DNA of 64,000 bases. Source: Cololabis saira (lineage: Eukaryota; Chordata; Actinopteri; Beloniformes; Belonidae). A program made the translations under genes and the position numbers. The stretch lies in contig NC_084596.1 in assembly GCF_033807715.1 (NCBI RefSeq), positions 41,808,057-41,872,056 on the forward strand. The letters are read 5' to 3'. Under the pieces are notes generated by a model that was not told the origin of the DNA, searched no databases, and saw only the letters and a list, made by a program, of their open reading frames with translations. Of this stretch, positions 29,508 to 40,779 are shown one piece after another (position 1 is the first letter of the stretch; every line of letters begins with the position of its first letter).

Positions 29508-32500
29508 TATGATCATATATATAACATTACATTACAATCATTTTACATTCATAGAGCTGGATTTGGATTTCCTATAAAAGTTTTGGTAATGAAAAAAGGC
29601 CAGGATTTATCTGATGTTTGATGTGCACTCTTATATTTTTTATATTTAAAAAAAAAGTCGAAATGTCGAGAATAATGTTGAAATACAATTTCAAGAATAA
29701 AGTCAAAATTTCACCTTTTTTCTCAACATTTCAACTTTATTCATGAAATTTTGACTTTTTTCTCATCCTTTCGATTTTTTTCTCGAAATTGTACTTCAAC
29801 ATTATTCTCGACATTTCGACTTTTTTCTCCTCAACATTTCGACTTTTTTCTCGAAATTGTACTTCAACATTAATCTCGACATTTCGACTTTTTTCTCATC
29901 ATTTCGACTTTTTCCTCGAAGTGCACAAAGAAAAAAAAATCTTCCCCTCTCAAATATTTTTTTCCTGCATGGCCCTAATACTCTTCCGTACTCCATAGTC
30001 TGTTTTAAAAATGAAATAAAAAATTATATAACATCCATAAAGTTACTATCAAAAGAAAATCAGTCTATACATGATTTATGTGAAACCATGTCAAAGTCTC
30101 TTACTCTTTAAGTTACAATCTTGCTACGCTTAAACACTTTTGTTGAAATGTCAACCCCTGTCATTATTTTATTTTGCGATTATTTTATTTATTTATTTTG
30201 TTTTATTTTATTTAATCTTATAAGATTATCTTAGAAAACAAATGTATAGGTATACATATTCGCTTGTGTGTTGTGAGCTTGTTATGTTTCAGATGCAAGC
30301 AAATGTTTCCTCAAATGAATTTTGTACTTTGAAATGTTAAATAAAGTTAAAAAATAAATAAAAAATCCCCCCAAAGTCAAGGAAACTCATTTTAAATTGA
30401 TTAATACAATTTATCCAAATGCTGAATTCTTGAGACATAGATTTAAATTTGAAGTTGACCCTGTGCTTTTTGTAATGAATCTGAAGAATCACTTGATCAC
30501 ATGTTTCTATTGTGTCCTGTCTCACAAGTCTGTTGGCGTGAAATCAGAAATGGGCTATCTTTAAAAATGAATGACATTCCAAATTTAGAAATTGTTAACA
30601 TTATTTTTTATATAGATACAATTGACAAATCAGTGTCCTTCTTGGTTAATGTCATTCTCTTACTGGCTATCACATACATTGTTGTAAGTGGAGAAAAATT
30701 AGAAAATGAGAAAAATGAAGCCCTCTTTCCAATTTTTTATAAATGATTTCAAAGGTTTTTTTGTTTCTTTAAAAAATATTAAGTCAAATAACTTTGCAAA
30801 AAAATTATTAACCGACATATCAAAGTATCTTTTATTTTAAGTCTCTTTCTGAAATGTCGATGCTATTTGCTTTAAAATGCCTTACTGTTCCTTTGTATTA
30901 ACTTTACTTGTCTATCTTATTTTTGTTTATATGTCTCTTGTTCATGAAACCTCCCAAATGTTCTTTTTTCTCATATTATATTTCCTCTACTAGCAGTTTG
31001 TATAAAGTGTGTTTTTCTTGTTTAAAAAATTGTGTTCAATAAAAAAAAAAAGCTTGGATAAAGCGCATCGATGGCCATTTATTTTAGTTTAGTTTATTTA
31101 TTTAGCAATATAAGACAAATTGAACAATAAATGTAAAAACAATTGAAATAACATGCAAAGAAAGCAAGAAGCCTGGTGGCTTCTATAAAATCCTTTATAT
31201 ATATATGAATAAAAACAAAACAAAAGCTACACAAGGGGGAGTAAAAAAAACAAAAAGCACAAAAGAAAATGTAACTCAGATTAAATAATAAACACGACAA
31301 AGATGAAACAATAAAGTTCTTTAAATGTCTTTTGAATATGGCAAGGATGGTGATGATTTAAGAGATGTATAGACCCCTTTCCAGCCTACGTCATCACAGG
31401 ATGCGCGCGCATTGTTGCGGCAGAAGAGCGGCAGAAGTTGCATGAGTTTGAATAGAGCGAGGGAAGATTTGTTTCTTAAATTGCGTTTTTGGAGTTGCAG
31501 TAACGTTATAGAATAACAACATGCCCACCAGCTGTTGTGTGTACGGGTGTACAAATCGAAATCCTGAGGAACATACATTTTTTGCAATTCCCAGAGGAAT
31601 AATGATGATATTGTTATTGTGTGTGCTAGTCTCACAAACCTTAGTAAAAGTGTTGTTCCGAAAAAATCTAAGAAATAAGGGTTCTGAATAATAACATCAA
31701 GTCTTGACATTTTTTTATTTTCTCATCAGTGATTTGGAGCTGTGACTATGAATTGAATATCAGCCATTAATGATTTACTTGACTATTAAAATTTTGTTAA
31801 TAAACTACCGGAGTTATTTGTTTTTTCTTGCTGATTGTGTAAATGTATTGATTATTTTCTCTTTTTAAAGCTACAAACATCCAACTTCTACAGCTGTAAA
31901 TATGCTGCACAAATATACATATATTCACTATATGTGTTGTTTATCAAACTCAGGTATATTATAGATATATTAATCCCCACAAACCGTCAAATAAAAATAA
32001 TGAATTTACCTAAAAATAATTAACTAAGTTTTAAAAAACAGTATTTTGCATTATATGCCTTTTAATGTTTTTCTTTTTATCATATTAGTGGGAATATGTT
32101 TCTGTAAATTAATGGTGATAATGTGAGATGCAGGATGGACAATAAAGCTCATATAATTTTTAATTTTTAATTTTTTTAAAAATAACTATCAACTTCATTC
32201 AGCCAGCACAGACAAAGGTACACATGACATGGCTTTCATTCAAAGGCAATGCTTAATGAAACTCATTAAGAAACAAAGGGGACACAGTAAATTAACAAAA
32301 ATAAGATAAATTAAATAAATATGAAATAATAAAATAACTTAAAATGTCTAGTGTATACAAAACATTCAGTTGTCATAATTCTTTACAAACTTCAGCTGTG
32401 ACAGCTGCTGACAGTGTCGCAGCTTCTCCTGAGTGTAAACACTAGGTTTCTCAACCAAATACAGATGAATGTCCGGCCATTGGACATCGGGCCACTTTGT

Positions 32501-33857
32501 GATATCTTCCTCCGGGAAGGAAGTTGCTTTCCATCCGCCACAGTTAGTTTAGTAACGTAATTTCCACGATCTTTTTCCGTCAATCGGCTGGTGTAAACTG
32601 TCATGAACTCCGTCTTTCTGCCGCAACAATGCGCGCGCAGCTTGCCTACGTCATACTTGTTTACAAACACGGAAAGGGGTCTATTGAGTGAATTCCACAA
32701 GTGGGGAAAGATTGATGTTTACATGTTCTACAAAACGGTAAATTAAAATCATGAATGAATATCGGAATTAACACAAAAGAAATTATGAAAAGAAGAAGGA
32801 AGATCTTGTATATAATTTTTAAATTTGAACATAAATGTTTGAAAAATGTTAATTTTATTGACGGATAATAATGAATATTTAATGAAAAGGGGAGGAGATG
32901 GCTCATATCTGTTTGCATGTGATATAATTCTGAGAAATCTTTTTTGAATTATCAGTAATTTATTAATATATGTTGAATGTATCGATTTACATGAATGATC
33001 CCAGATCTGAACGTGTTCAGTGACGCGGGGGACGTTTCCTTCATTAGGGAGAGCGTGGTTTCTGTTTCTGAGCGGAACGCAAATAATTCGCGTCTTTGAA
33101 TGCAACTCAGTCCGTCCCAGACACCGACAATCGATGTCAGAGCCGATCTCATTCAGCGCTGGTGTCTTAGCGGCCAGGCATTTAATCGAGCACGGACATG
33201 ATGGGAGCAAGCAGACGACCTTTACTTTAGCTAGTTCACCACAACATTGTTATTATTCTTTTTTGTATATTTATCTTGCATGCAGTTGTCTGGACAGTAC
33301 AGTTAGTGAAAAATAACTGCTGAAGGGCATATAACTCTTAGGTAACAGCGACAGCTGTGGTTTATTTTAACATGGTTGCACCATGTTAGCAGTGTGTTGC
33401 ATCAGAAGAATGTTACTGTTACTGTTAGTGTAACTTGATGAAGTTATCTAAAACATACATGTGTGTGGGGGGCATGGAAAATTTCTTTTTTTAAATCCTT
33501 TTGACTAACCAAGAGCACCTTTTTTTTCCAGATTGAAAATGATAATATTTGCATCTGGAAGACAGATAATATCTGGGGTAAGAATAATTGCTTCTTTATG
33601 AATTGAATAGAGTAGTAGTAGTAGTGTTTATTTCGAATATGAATCATATTAAAAAAAAGAAAGAAAGAAATAAGACAATCGTCTTAACATGAGACATAAC
33701 ATACAGTTACTACATACACAGTGAGTACATATTCGAAAGGGAGTGAGAAGAAGTAAAACTTATAAACTCTCACCCCCTGTCCTTGCATATGACTAGCTAA
33801 TATATGCAATGTGTGCAACATAACATTATGCAAACATAATATTGCCTATACACAATA

Positions 33858-33933
<76 letters not shown>

Positions 33934-36322
33934 AGTATCTACATGCATGTATACATAGGGACACATACTGCATATAGGACAAAAGAGAAAAAAAACAAGA
34001 CAATAAAAACATTTTTTTTTTTTTACAATAACATTAAAATAAATGGCAGACATCATTCAATAATATAAAACACAAACATACAAAGGCATCATTATAGTCC
34101 AAAAAAATAAAGTGCAAGTAGTTCGTGACATTAACAATTACACTAAATAATAAAAGGAAGGCAATACATTCAGATACCCGTAAACATTTCTTTTATGAGG
34201 TTGACAGTGGTATTACATTTCTTGTTATTAATCAACTGTATCGTCTCAAAATACATTTTGAAATCAACTTTAAAGGCAACTAAGGATGGACAGGATTTGG
34301 AGAATTTTGCCTTATGAATGTGAAACTTAGCAACAAGAATCATTAAGTTGACCAGTTGTTGAATTTTGTAATCTTGGTTTTCGTAATATAGTAAGATATC
34401 TTTGGCTTCTAATTTAATTACATTATTAGTTTGTATGTCAAAAAATTCTTCAAATTTTTTCCACAAACTTAAAGTATGTTCACATTCATAAAACAAATGT
34501 ATGATGGTCTCTTCGTCATGTTTTCAATGTCTACAAAGACAATAAAAACATTGTAACAACACAAGCTACTGACCAGTGTAAGAAAATAAGGATAAAAATA
34601 AATAAATAAAAAATAAACACTGTATTATTGCGCCCAAACATTTTGCTCATCCCCGTACCTCTGACAAATAATATCTTTGTATTTTGTTTGAAACTGTTTA
34701 ATATTTGGACATTGCTTTAATTCCATTGAAAACTTGTTCCATAGCCTCACCCCGCTGACTGAAACACAAAAATCTTTCCTGTTTGTGCGTATTAATGTGA
34801 CATTAAAATTACTTTTGCCCCTTAAACCATATCTTCCCTCATGAATACTAAATAATTTCTGTATATTTGTTGGTAACAGATCATTTTTTGCTTTGAACAT
34901 TATTTGCGCTGTTTGATAGCCCACAATATCCGTAAATAGGGCTGGGCGATATGGACCAAAAGTCATATCTCGATATTTTCTAGCTGAATGGCGATACTCA
35001 ATATATATCGATATTTTTTCTGTGACATAATTGGGGTTTCCCCCAAAGCATCATAGCATAGCATCTCTGTTAGCTTCAATTTTTTCTGAGGCAAACCCTT
35101 AAAAAAACAGTCAGTTTTAATACAAAGCCTCGTGCCAAATGTCACACAGGTACATTTATTAACAGAGGTCTGCACAATATCAACATGTATAAAACAAATG
35201 AAATAAAAATAAACTGCCTGCATATATAGAATAAAAATGCTTCTTGAATAAAATAAAACAAATATCCCTTTCCTGCATAACAATTAAATTAAAATACACT
35301 GTGCAATTAATACAATAGACAGTAACAGGCAGACTTTTCCACTGGGGTTGACAGTTGTGCAAATAACAAAACATTTGTGCAAATCTCAAATAAAACATTC
35401 AAGTCGATTTGTCACAAAATAAGCTATATCAAAATCAAATTTTTATTTTTTCCTATATAAACGATTTTGTCTCATACCATATCGCGTTTGAAAATATATC
35501 GATATATATTAAAATCTCGATATATCGCCCAGCCCTATCCGTAAATTTGAGTATTTTGGACTTCAGTTGTTACAAAAATAAAAACTAAATCAGGCTTTAT
35601 TGATATCTCAGGTTCCATTGAGGAGATTTGCCCAGCAGATATCCAGCGCACCAAAATGCACAAGAAAAGCCCAGCTGTGGTTTATTCCTCGACCCTCTCC
35701 GGTGATCCTGGCATGCAGAGCAACGTCCACTAGCCGGCTGTTAACGGGCATCACACCTCAGAGCTGGCAGGCCTCACGCTTCCTGCACGGGGACGCCCCA
35801 CACGCCGCAGAGACGACCAATAACAAAGACAAGTTCAGCATGAAGGCGCTGGGCCAGGCCCCCAAGCCTGCTCTCTACCTGGGTTTCTCTGGGCTCCTCC
35901 CCTTCCTGGCCGCGCCCCTGCTGATGGCTGCAACGCAGGCCTTCTACCCGGAGGTTGCATATGCTCAGGTGGTGTACGGAGCCTCCATCGTGTCCTTTCT
36001 TGGAGGTGCACGCTGGGGGTTTGCCCTCCCTCCCGGGAGCCCCGCTCAGCCGGACTGGATGAATCTGGGCAATAGTGTGGTTCCTTCACTCGTGGCCTGG
36101 CTGGCTCTGCTCTGTAAGGACAATATTACAGAAGGAGCGCTGATAGTCGTCATGGGACTGGGCCTGTCGCTGCATTATGACCTGACCCTGCTGCCGGGCT
36201 ACCCCGCTTGGTTCAAAGCCATGAGGACTGTCCTCACTCTGGTCGCCACCTTCTCACTGGTCGCTACGATAACACTTAAGAAGTTCTGCACTGAGAAGAG
36301 GATCAAGGACATTCAGAAGTGA
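28158..36322 (+). CDS. tmem69: tmem69: transmembrane protein 69 (DUF3429 family)
   Basis: Proposed CDS: 28158-28180 plus 35623-36322, 240 residues; human is about 247. Exon 1 reads ATGGCTACC.. in strong start context (AAAATGG) and encodes MATLAAAR. Exon 2 continues RFAQQISSAPK, resembling the human start MLRFIQKFSQASSK. The last exon has the family core PKPALYLGFSGLLPF, YGASIVSFLGGARWGFALP and LPGYPAWFKAMR. About five hydrophobic segments follow a basic, Ser/Arg-rich N terminus that could be a mitochondrial presequence (inference). Function is unknown in the family. The last exon is certain. The exon 1 link is inferred: the first acceptor (exon at 35612) would give a stop, while the AG 11 nt downstream keeps the frame. 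Confidence 0.8.
28206..28232 (+). repeat. (CTG)9 triplet repeat
   Basis: Nine uninterrupted CTG units, then CAGCTGCTGCAG, 26 nt after the proposed tmem69 exon 1 donor. Confidence 0.95.
28432..28499 (+). repeat. 68-bp segment repeated in inverted form at 37595-37664
   Basis: Starts TGGGAAATTAGGCAACTTAG and ends AGCTTGGATAAAGCGC. The last 16 bases occur again at 31051-31066, just after an L1-like poly(A). Confidence 0.8.
29250..29456. mobile_element. Mariner-like MITE
   Basis: TACACTACTCACAATAAGTT and AACTTATTGCGAGTAGTA are inverted ends about 200 bp apart. Confidence 0.65.
29457..29506. repeat. (GT)n(AT)n microsatellite
   Basis: GT units pass into about 22 AT units. Confidence 0.9.
29640..29960. 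repeat. ATTTCGACTTTTTTCTC-rich repeat
   Basis: Repeats of CGACATTTCGACTTTTTTCTC with a partial inverted copy at the left. The same material fills the hAT element at 38902-39395. Confidence 0.75.
30356..31050 (+). pseudogene. L1-like LINE ORF2 C-terminal fragment
   Basis: Plus-strand frames read ESLDHMFLLCPVSQVCWREI and LSLKMNDIPNLEIVNIIFYI, broken by small indels, then a 3' UTR and poly(A) at 31040-31050. A closer relative lies inverted at 37173-37594. Confidence 0.75.
31371..32682. mobile_element. Second non-autonomous THAP-encoding DNA transposon remnant
   Basis: The inverted ends start AGACCCCTTTCC and share TACGTCAT and GCGCGCGCATTGTTGCGGCAG. Plus strand at 31521: MPTSCCVYGCTNRNPEEHTF.. 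FAIPR, a THAP finger start. Minus strand from about 32610 inward: MTVYTSRLTEKDRGNYVTKL.. then (shifted) ITKWPDVQWPDIHLYLVEKP. The latter corresponds to FPDIYMFLISTPGE of the element at 5297-6316. It lies in an L2-like LINE in tmem69 intron 1. Confidence 0.6.
31521..31620 (+). pseudogene. THAP-domain start, transposon gene fragment
   Basis: ATG in frame with SCCVYGCTNR and FFAIPRG, the C-x4-C and FxxP features of THAP fingers. The second half of the finger is absent, so it is a fragment. Confidence 0.6.
33600..34620 (-). mobile_element. L1-like LINE ORF2 C-terminal fragment with (CA)n in its 3' region
   Basis: Minus strand from about 34500: MFYECEHTLSLWKKFEEFFD.. and VAFKVDFKMYFETIQLINNK, the C-terminal end of L1-type ORF2. 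Downstream on the same strand is a 3' UTR with a (GT/CA)n tract at about 33860-33932. Confidence 0.7.
33860..33932. repeat. (CA)n microsatellite
   Basis: About 36 uninterrupted AC units. Confidence 0.97.
34625..35590 (-). mobile_element. L2-like LINE fragment, split by family E copy 2
   Basis: The minus strand reads SKILKFTDIVGYQTAQIMFK across the insertion point, then LLPTNIQKLFSIHEGRYGLR and SVSGVRLWNKF, L2/CR1-like C terminus. Its 5' side reaches to within about 45 bp of the tmem69 last-exon acceptors. Confidence 0.7.
34937..35537. mobile_element. hAT-like element, family E copy 2
   Basis: Exact 8-bp duplication TCCGTAAA (34929-34936, 35538-35545). The ends are TAGGGCTGGGCGATATGG and ATATCGCCCAGCCCTA. 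It interrupts an L2-like LINE. Confidence 0.88.
35623..36322 (+). CDS. tmem69: tmem69 last coding exon
   Basis: The open frame runs RFAQQISSAPKCTRK.. to KRIKDIQK and TGA at 36320-36322. It has no ATG early in frame, so the start codon must be in an upstream exon; the first in-frame Met is inside the conserved region. The family core is intact. Confidence 0.93.
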
Positions 36323-36359
36323 TTTAATTAAATAGTTTGTTCATTCAACTCCGTGGTGT

Positions 36360-36365
36360 AATAAA
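36360..36365 (+). terminator. tmem69 polyadenylation signal
   Basis: AATAAA 38 nt after the tmem69 stop, directly before an (AATC)n tract. Confidence 0.75.
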
Positions 36366-36376
36366 AATGTAATCAA

Positions 36377-36960
36377 TCAATCAATCAATCAATAACTTTT
36401 TTTGTCCCCAATGGGGCAATTAATCTTGCAGCAATATATAAACATATACACATAGTAAAAAAGGACAACGACTTTAAATCTAAAAATCTAAAATCCCAAG
36501 CCTCACAACAGCTACCTTTTCCTCATGGAATTGAGAAGGGAGATGCAGAAGCTACAAAAGAAAGTTTATATCTGTTAGTTTTGAGAAGTGTAAGTCTGAG
36601 CAATGTACCCGATGGGAGGAACTGAAACTCTAGTGTAAAGGACGGAACAGTCCCATAGGATAGTTTATCTTTCCTATACAGCTGTTTGTTCTACAGGTCC
36701 TGTAGAGTCACCTGAGCAGAGACAACTATTTTACTACAGACATTCACCACCTTGGTAAGAACAGTTTTCTGCTTTACCCTTAGTGATGAAAACCAACAAA
36801 TGAAAGAAAAAGTTAAAACAGACTCAATGAAAGAGCGATAGAACATGGACAACAAGGATGAATCGACATGGAATTTGGACAGTTTTCTTAGACAGTACAG
36901 ACGCTGCTGACTTTAGGTTTAGTAAGGACGTGCTGACAGTTCGTCTCCAACAATTCACTG
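36377..36960 (-). mobile_element. LINE 3'-end fragment with (AATC)n tail
   Basis: (AATC)n followed by TTTTTTTGTCCCCAATGGGGCAA and about 500 bp of sequence I associate with fish LINE 3' ends read on the minus strand. No clear ORF, family not assigned. Confidence 0.45.
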
Positions 36961-37050
36961 ATTCACCAAGTTCACAATTTAGAAGATATCTTACTTCTAA
37001 TGTGTTTTAGAATTGTTATTCGTTGAGTTATTGGGGGGGGGGGGGGGATA

Positions 37051-37172
37051 AATCATTGTAGTTTCCATGTATGCAAAAAAGGGACAGAAATGTTCAGCGT
37101 GTGAGGATCTTCTTGCATTAGTCTCTTCAGGTTAGGTCTGTAACACTTTTTTGTTTGAAGGAGAATTGGACA
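37051..37172. repeat. 122-bp direct repeat, left copy
   Basis: AATCATTGTAGTTTCCATGT to GAGAATTGGACA; repeated at 37678-37799 with one difference (TCTGTAAC versus TCTGGAAC). Confidence 0.95.
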
Positions 37173-37677
37173 AAAATATTTTTTAAAGAAACAAAAAACT
37201 TTTGAAATCATTTATAAAAAATTGGAAAGAGGGCTTCATTTTTCTCATTTTTCTCCACTTACAACGATGTATGTGATAGCCAGTAATGATGTAATAATGA
37301 CATTAACCAAGAAGGACACTGATTTGTCAATTGTATCTATATAAAAAATAATTTTAACAATTTCTAAATTTGGAATGTCATTCATTTTTAAAGATAGCCC
37401 ATTTCTAATTTCACGCCAACAGATTTGTGAGACAGGACACAATAGAAACATGTGATCAAGTGATTCTTCAGATTCATTACAAAAAGCACAGGGGTCAACT
37501 TCAAATTTAAATTTATGTCTCAAGAATTCAGCGTTTGGATACATTTTATTAATCAAGTTAAAATTAGTTTCCTTGACTTTGGGGGGAATGGGCTGCGCTT
37601 TATCCAAGCTGCACTAATCAGATCCTGATTTGAACGGAACTTGACCAAGTTGCATAATTTCCCAAAATTAGAGAATG
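37173..37677 (-). mobile_element. L1-like fragment fused to promoter-like sequence, between long direct repeats
   Basis: Minus strand: 68 bp homologous to 28432-28499, then LDKAQPIPPKVKETNFNLIN.., ESLDHMFLLCPVSQICWREI and LAITYIVVSGEK. It breaks off before the L1 3' UTR seen in the 30356-31050 copy and has no poly(A), so it is not a simple L1 insertion. Confidence 0.7.
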
Positions 37678-37799
37678 AATCATTGTAGTTTCCATGTATG
37701 CAAAAAAGGGACAGAAATGTTCAGCGTGTGAGGATCTTCTTGCATTAGTCTCTTCAGGTTAGGTCTGGAACACTTTTTTGTTTGAAGGAGAATTGGACA
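37678..37799. repeat. 122-bp direct repeat, right copy
   Basis: See the left copy at 37051-37172. Confidence 0.95.
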
Positions 37800-38520
37800 T
37801 ACGTGCAGATTTCAAATGTCAGAGCCATTTAAAGTTCTCAGTAGCTTTGATCTGACGGTGCAGGAGGTAGCACAGGTGGTTTCATCTGTAGTGATGGTCC
37901 CTGAACCACATACTGTACGGTTGCAGCGAGGAGCGTGAAACACTCCCGTCCAGCATCGTTTCAGTCCTGGATCATCACATCTCTCTTTGATTCATCCTGA
38001 TCTGCTGACAGATCTAAGATGGAGTTAGCTTTTTCAAATCTTTTCAAAGCTTTTTTTTCACCAAAGCTAATTTCTGCAGCATTAAAGAATGGAAATACAC
38101 TTTTTACCGTTAACTACAACTCCAAATTATAAAATTTGGGTATTTGAAGGACATACAAAAACTCACATTAACTGTTATTTCATTGCAGACACATTTCAAA
38201 GGTAGTTTATGTTATACCTCATCACATCTATTTAATCTGTTAATATTCATTTATTCCTATATTCTATGTAGGAGTGGATGAATGTACAGAAAACAAAAAA
38301 AAAAGTTTTAATGTGGTTAAAAAAGAAAAAGTAATAATGATGTTATTGTAAAAAGATGACTACAATCATTTTAAGGTACAAAAGCAGTCTTTACAAAATG
38401 CTGAGTCTTTGAGCATTAAATCTAGGTCAACGGCTCTTATTTTATTATTTAAGTAACATTCCCAAAAGAAAGCATGAAAGCATTTGCACATTTCAACCTC
38501 TTCAGGTCATAATACAATTA
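37800..38520. other. Spacer between tmem69 and ipp, no recognised feature
   Basis: No gene or repeat ends recognised. Confidence 0.4.
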
Positions 38521-38539
38521 CAGGATTCAAAGACTCTGG

Positions 38540-39650
38540 AGGAATGTCTGTAATGGGAGGCCGAAGGTGCAAATCTAAGCTGGAACAAGAACTGTCGCTT
38601 CATCAATGGCTGTTATAAACATATGGAGAAGGAATGACTTTGGGAAGTCTGTGTGGTGCACTGCAATACGACGCACCGTTCACAGATGCATCAAGGTTTA
38701 TCTTAGCGTGTCCGGTATGAAACATCACACTCTGGAAACATGAATTGTGGTCAGATGAATCAGCAATCCAGATGTTTTGTGGAAGGAATGGATCCAAAAA
38801 GCCAGTAACAGTAACAAGTCCTAAAGCCGGGCCGTATGATGGGTTAGGTTACAGGGCGCATCAGCGTTCTTGGTTCTGTGATGGCAGCATTCATGTAGAA
38901 CGGGGGCCGGCAACCCGCAGCTCTAGAGCCGCATGCGGCTCTTTAGTGCCGCCCTAGTGGCTCCCTGGAGCTTTTTCAAAAATGTTTGACCTTTTTTTTC
39001 CGTTTTTTCTTCTTTTTTTTCTTTTTTCTTCCTTTTTTCCTCTTTTTTTCTTCCTTTTTCCTTTCCTTTTTAATCTCGACATTTTGACTTTTTTCACAAA
39101 AATTTGAATATTTTCTTGACATTTCGACTTTTTTCTCGACATTTCAACTTTTTCTCAACATTTCAACTTTTTTCTCGATATTTCTACTTTTTTCTCAAGA
39201 TTGTACTTCAACATTAATCTTGAAATTTCGACTTATTTCTCGACATTTCGACTTTTTTCTCGAAGTGCATAATGAAAAAAAAAATCTTCCCCCAGTTATA
39301 ACTAATATAGATACATGCAGCATGTGTTGCTCCAGATATATTTGTTTTTTGTGTCCAATACGGCTCTTTCAACATTTTGGGTTGCCGACCCCTGACATAG
39401 AAAAATACACTGATATTTTTGGAGGAACATCTGCTGCCTTCAGCAACTCGTATACTTCAGATACATCCGAGCAGTTTTCAACCAGAGAATGCAACATGGA
39501 ATCCTGCACACATTACAAAGGCAGCGCTGAGGAGGAAGAGGGTACTGGTACTGGCGCTGGACTGGCCTGCTTTTGGTCGGGGCTCATCTCCAGTAAAGAA
39601 TATGTGGAGAATTTGGACTGATTTTGTATCCGGGCTCACCTCAGGATGAA
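38540..39650 (+). pseudogene. Tc1-like transposase pseudogene, interrupted by a hAT element
   Basis: Plus-strand pieces read LWSDESAIQMFCGRNG, DGSIHVE, then after the insertion KYTDI, HLLPSAT, FQPENATWNPAHITKA and LDWPAF..SPVKNMWRI. These parallel the Tc1 catalytic phrases (SDE, xNDxxxHTA, xxWPxxSPDLNPIEN). Frameshifts and substitutions at the acidic positions mean it is dead. Confidence 0.6.
38902..39395. mobile_element. hAT-like element with GGGGTCGGCAACCC-type ends
   Basis: Left GGGGGCCGGCAACCCGCAG, right TTTTGGGTTGCCGACCCCTG. Flanking octamers ATGTAGAA and ACATAGAA agree at 6 of 8 bases. It fills with CGACATTTCGACTTTTTTCTC repeats and splits the Tc1 pseudogene. Confidence 0.75.
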
Positions 39651-40779
39651 ACCTGCCGAGCTTCAGGGCTTTTCTGTCCTCAGCAACAAAATGTCTCTTC
39701 AGCGTTGTCTGGAGGGATGGCAACGCTTGAAGTCACATCTCTAATGAAATAAGTGTCACATTTTAAGAATGACATTTTTTTTGTCATACATAAATCTCAC
39801 ATTTACCGGAGTTTTCAAAAAGAAAGAAACAGATTTGACATTTCACAGCAGCAAAAACTCATTTTTACAGTTCAAATTTGCTGATATTTGCTGAAGTGAT
39901 TTCAAACGTCTGCAGAGATGGAAGAAAATTTGTAGTTCTTTTCTGTTTTGGGTAAAATTGGACCTCCATATACTGAAATCAATTAAATATGGCACAAATG
40001 TCCACTTTCTGGCTGTTTTCCCAAGACTCTTGAGGCAGGATGGAGAGGGAATAATAACTGCAACCTGACATGAGCAGAGGCCTGACGGCAGAAGTTTAGC
40101 TTTGCAGGCAGAGGTGTCAAGTAACAAAGTACAAATACTTTGCAGGTCAGATGATTACAGGAGGGATATTGTGCCTTTTTTTAAATCCTCAAAAATGGAC
40201 ATTTCCTGTGCAGTGTCTCTGTGGTCAGAACACCACAGAGACACTTTACAAAGCTGTTTCAATAATGTTTTAACAGCAAAAAGTTGTTGGAGTCTGTCAC
40301 TGGACTCCAGGAGGCGCGTGCATCCTTTGAAATCGGTGTTGCAGCTTTGTGCTACGATCTTTCACCATCACAGCCCGCTGAGGAGTTGGGAGGAGATAAA
40401 GATGCTGAAGCTGGTCAGCTGCCGCTGATGACATGATGACGTATCCATGACTACAACAGATAGGAAGGGTTCACTTGGTATTTTCTTCGATGTGTTTCCT
40501 GCTTTTATTTTTTTTCGCTGCTTTTAAGCCGGGTACACAGACAAAATGTCAGTAAAAATGACTTTTGCTCAACACAGAGGAAGTAAGAAGAAGCTTTAGT
40601 ACGTCAGAGAAGAACCTGGTATGGCTTTTAGCGTTTGGTGGAGCATTTACAGAAAGACCAAAAAGAAATAAAACAAAGAAACAGGCAGGCAAAAATACCT
40701 GAGCATAGCTGCTGCTGCTTAGACCCACAAATCACACTTCAGGTGACCTCCAGAAGAACCACATGGATGTCAGAGTTTA
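39651..40779. other. Spacer, only a short family A fragment
   Basis: A 32-bp family A end (GCAGAGGTGTCAAGTAACAA..) lies at 40109-40140. Nothing else recognised. Confidence 0.45.

Larger units (their letters stand above)
31080..33000 (-). mobile_element. L2-like LINE 3' end, split by a THAP transposon
   Basis: The minus strand from about 32990 reads INKLLIIQKRFLRIISHANR and SVNKINIFQTFMFKFKNYIQ, then LPFCRTCKHQSF, typical of the L2/CR1 C-terminal region. Its 3' part continues at 31370-31080 beyond the inserted element. Confidence 0.65.

Noticed and set aside
35612..35622. tmem69 starting at a TTG codon at 35600 just before the last exon
   Set aside because: The acceptor AG lies at 35610-35611, so this is intron sequence. 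An ATG in an upstream exon with in-frame joining is a better model.
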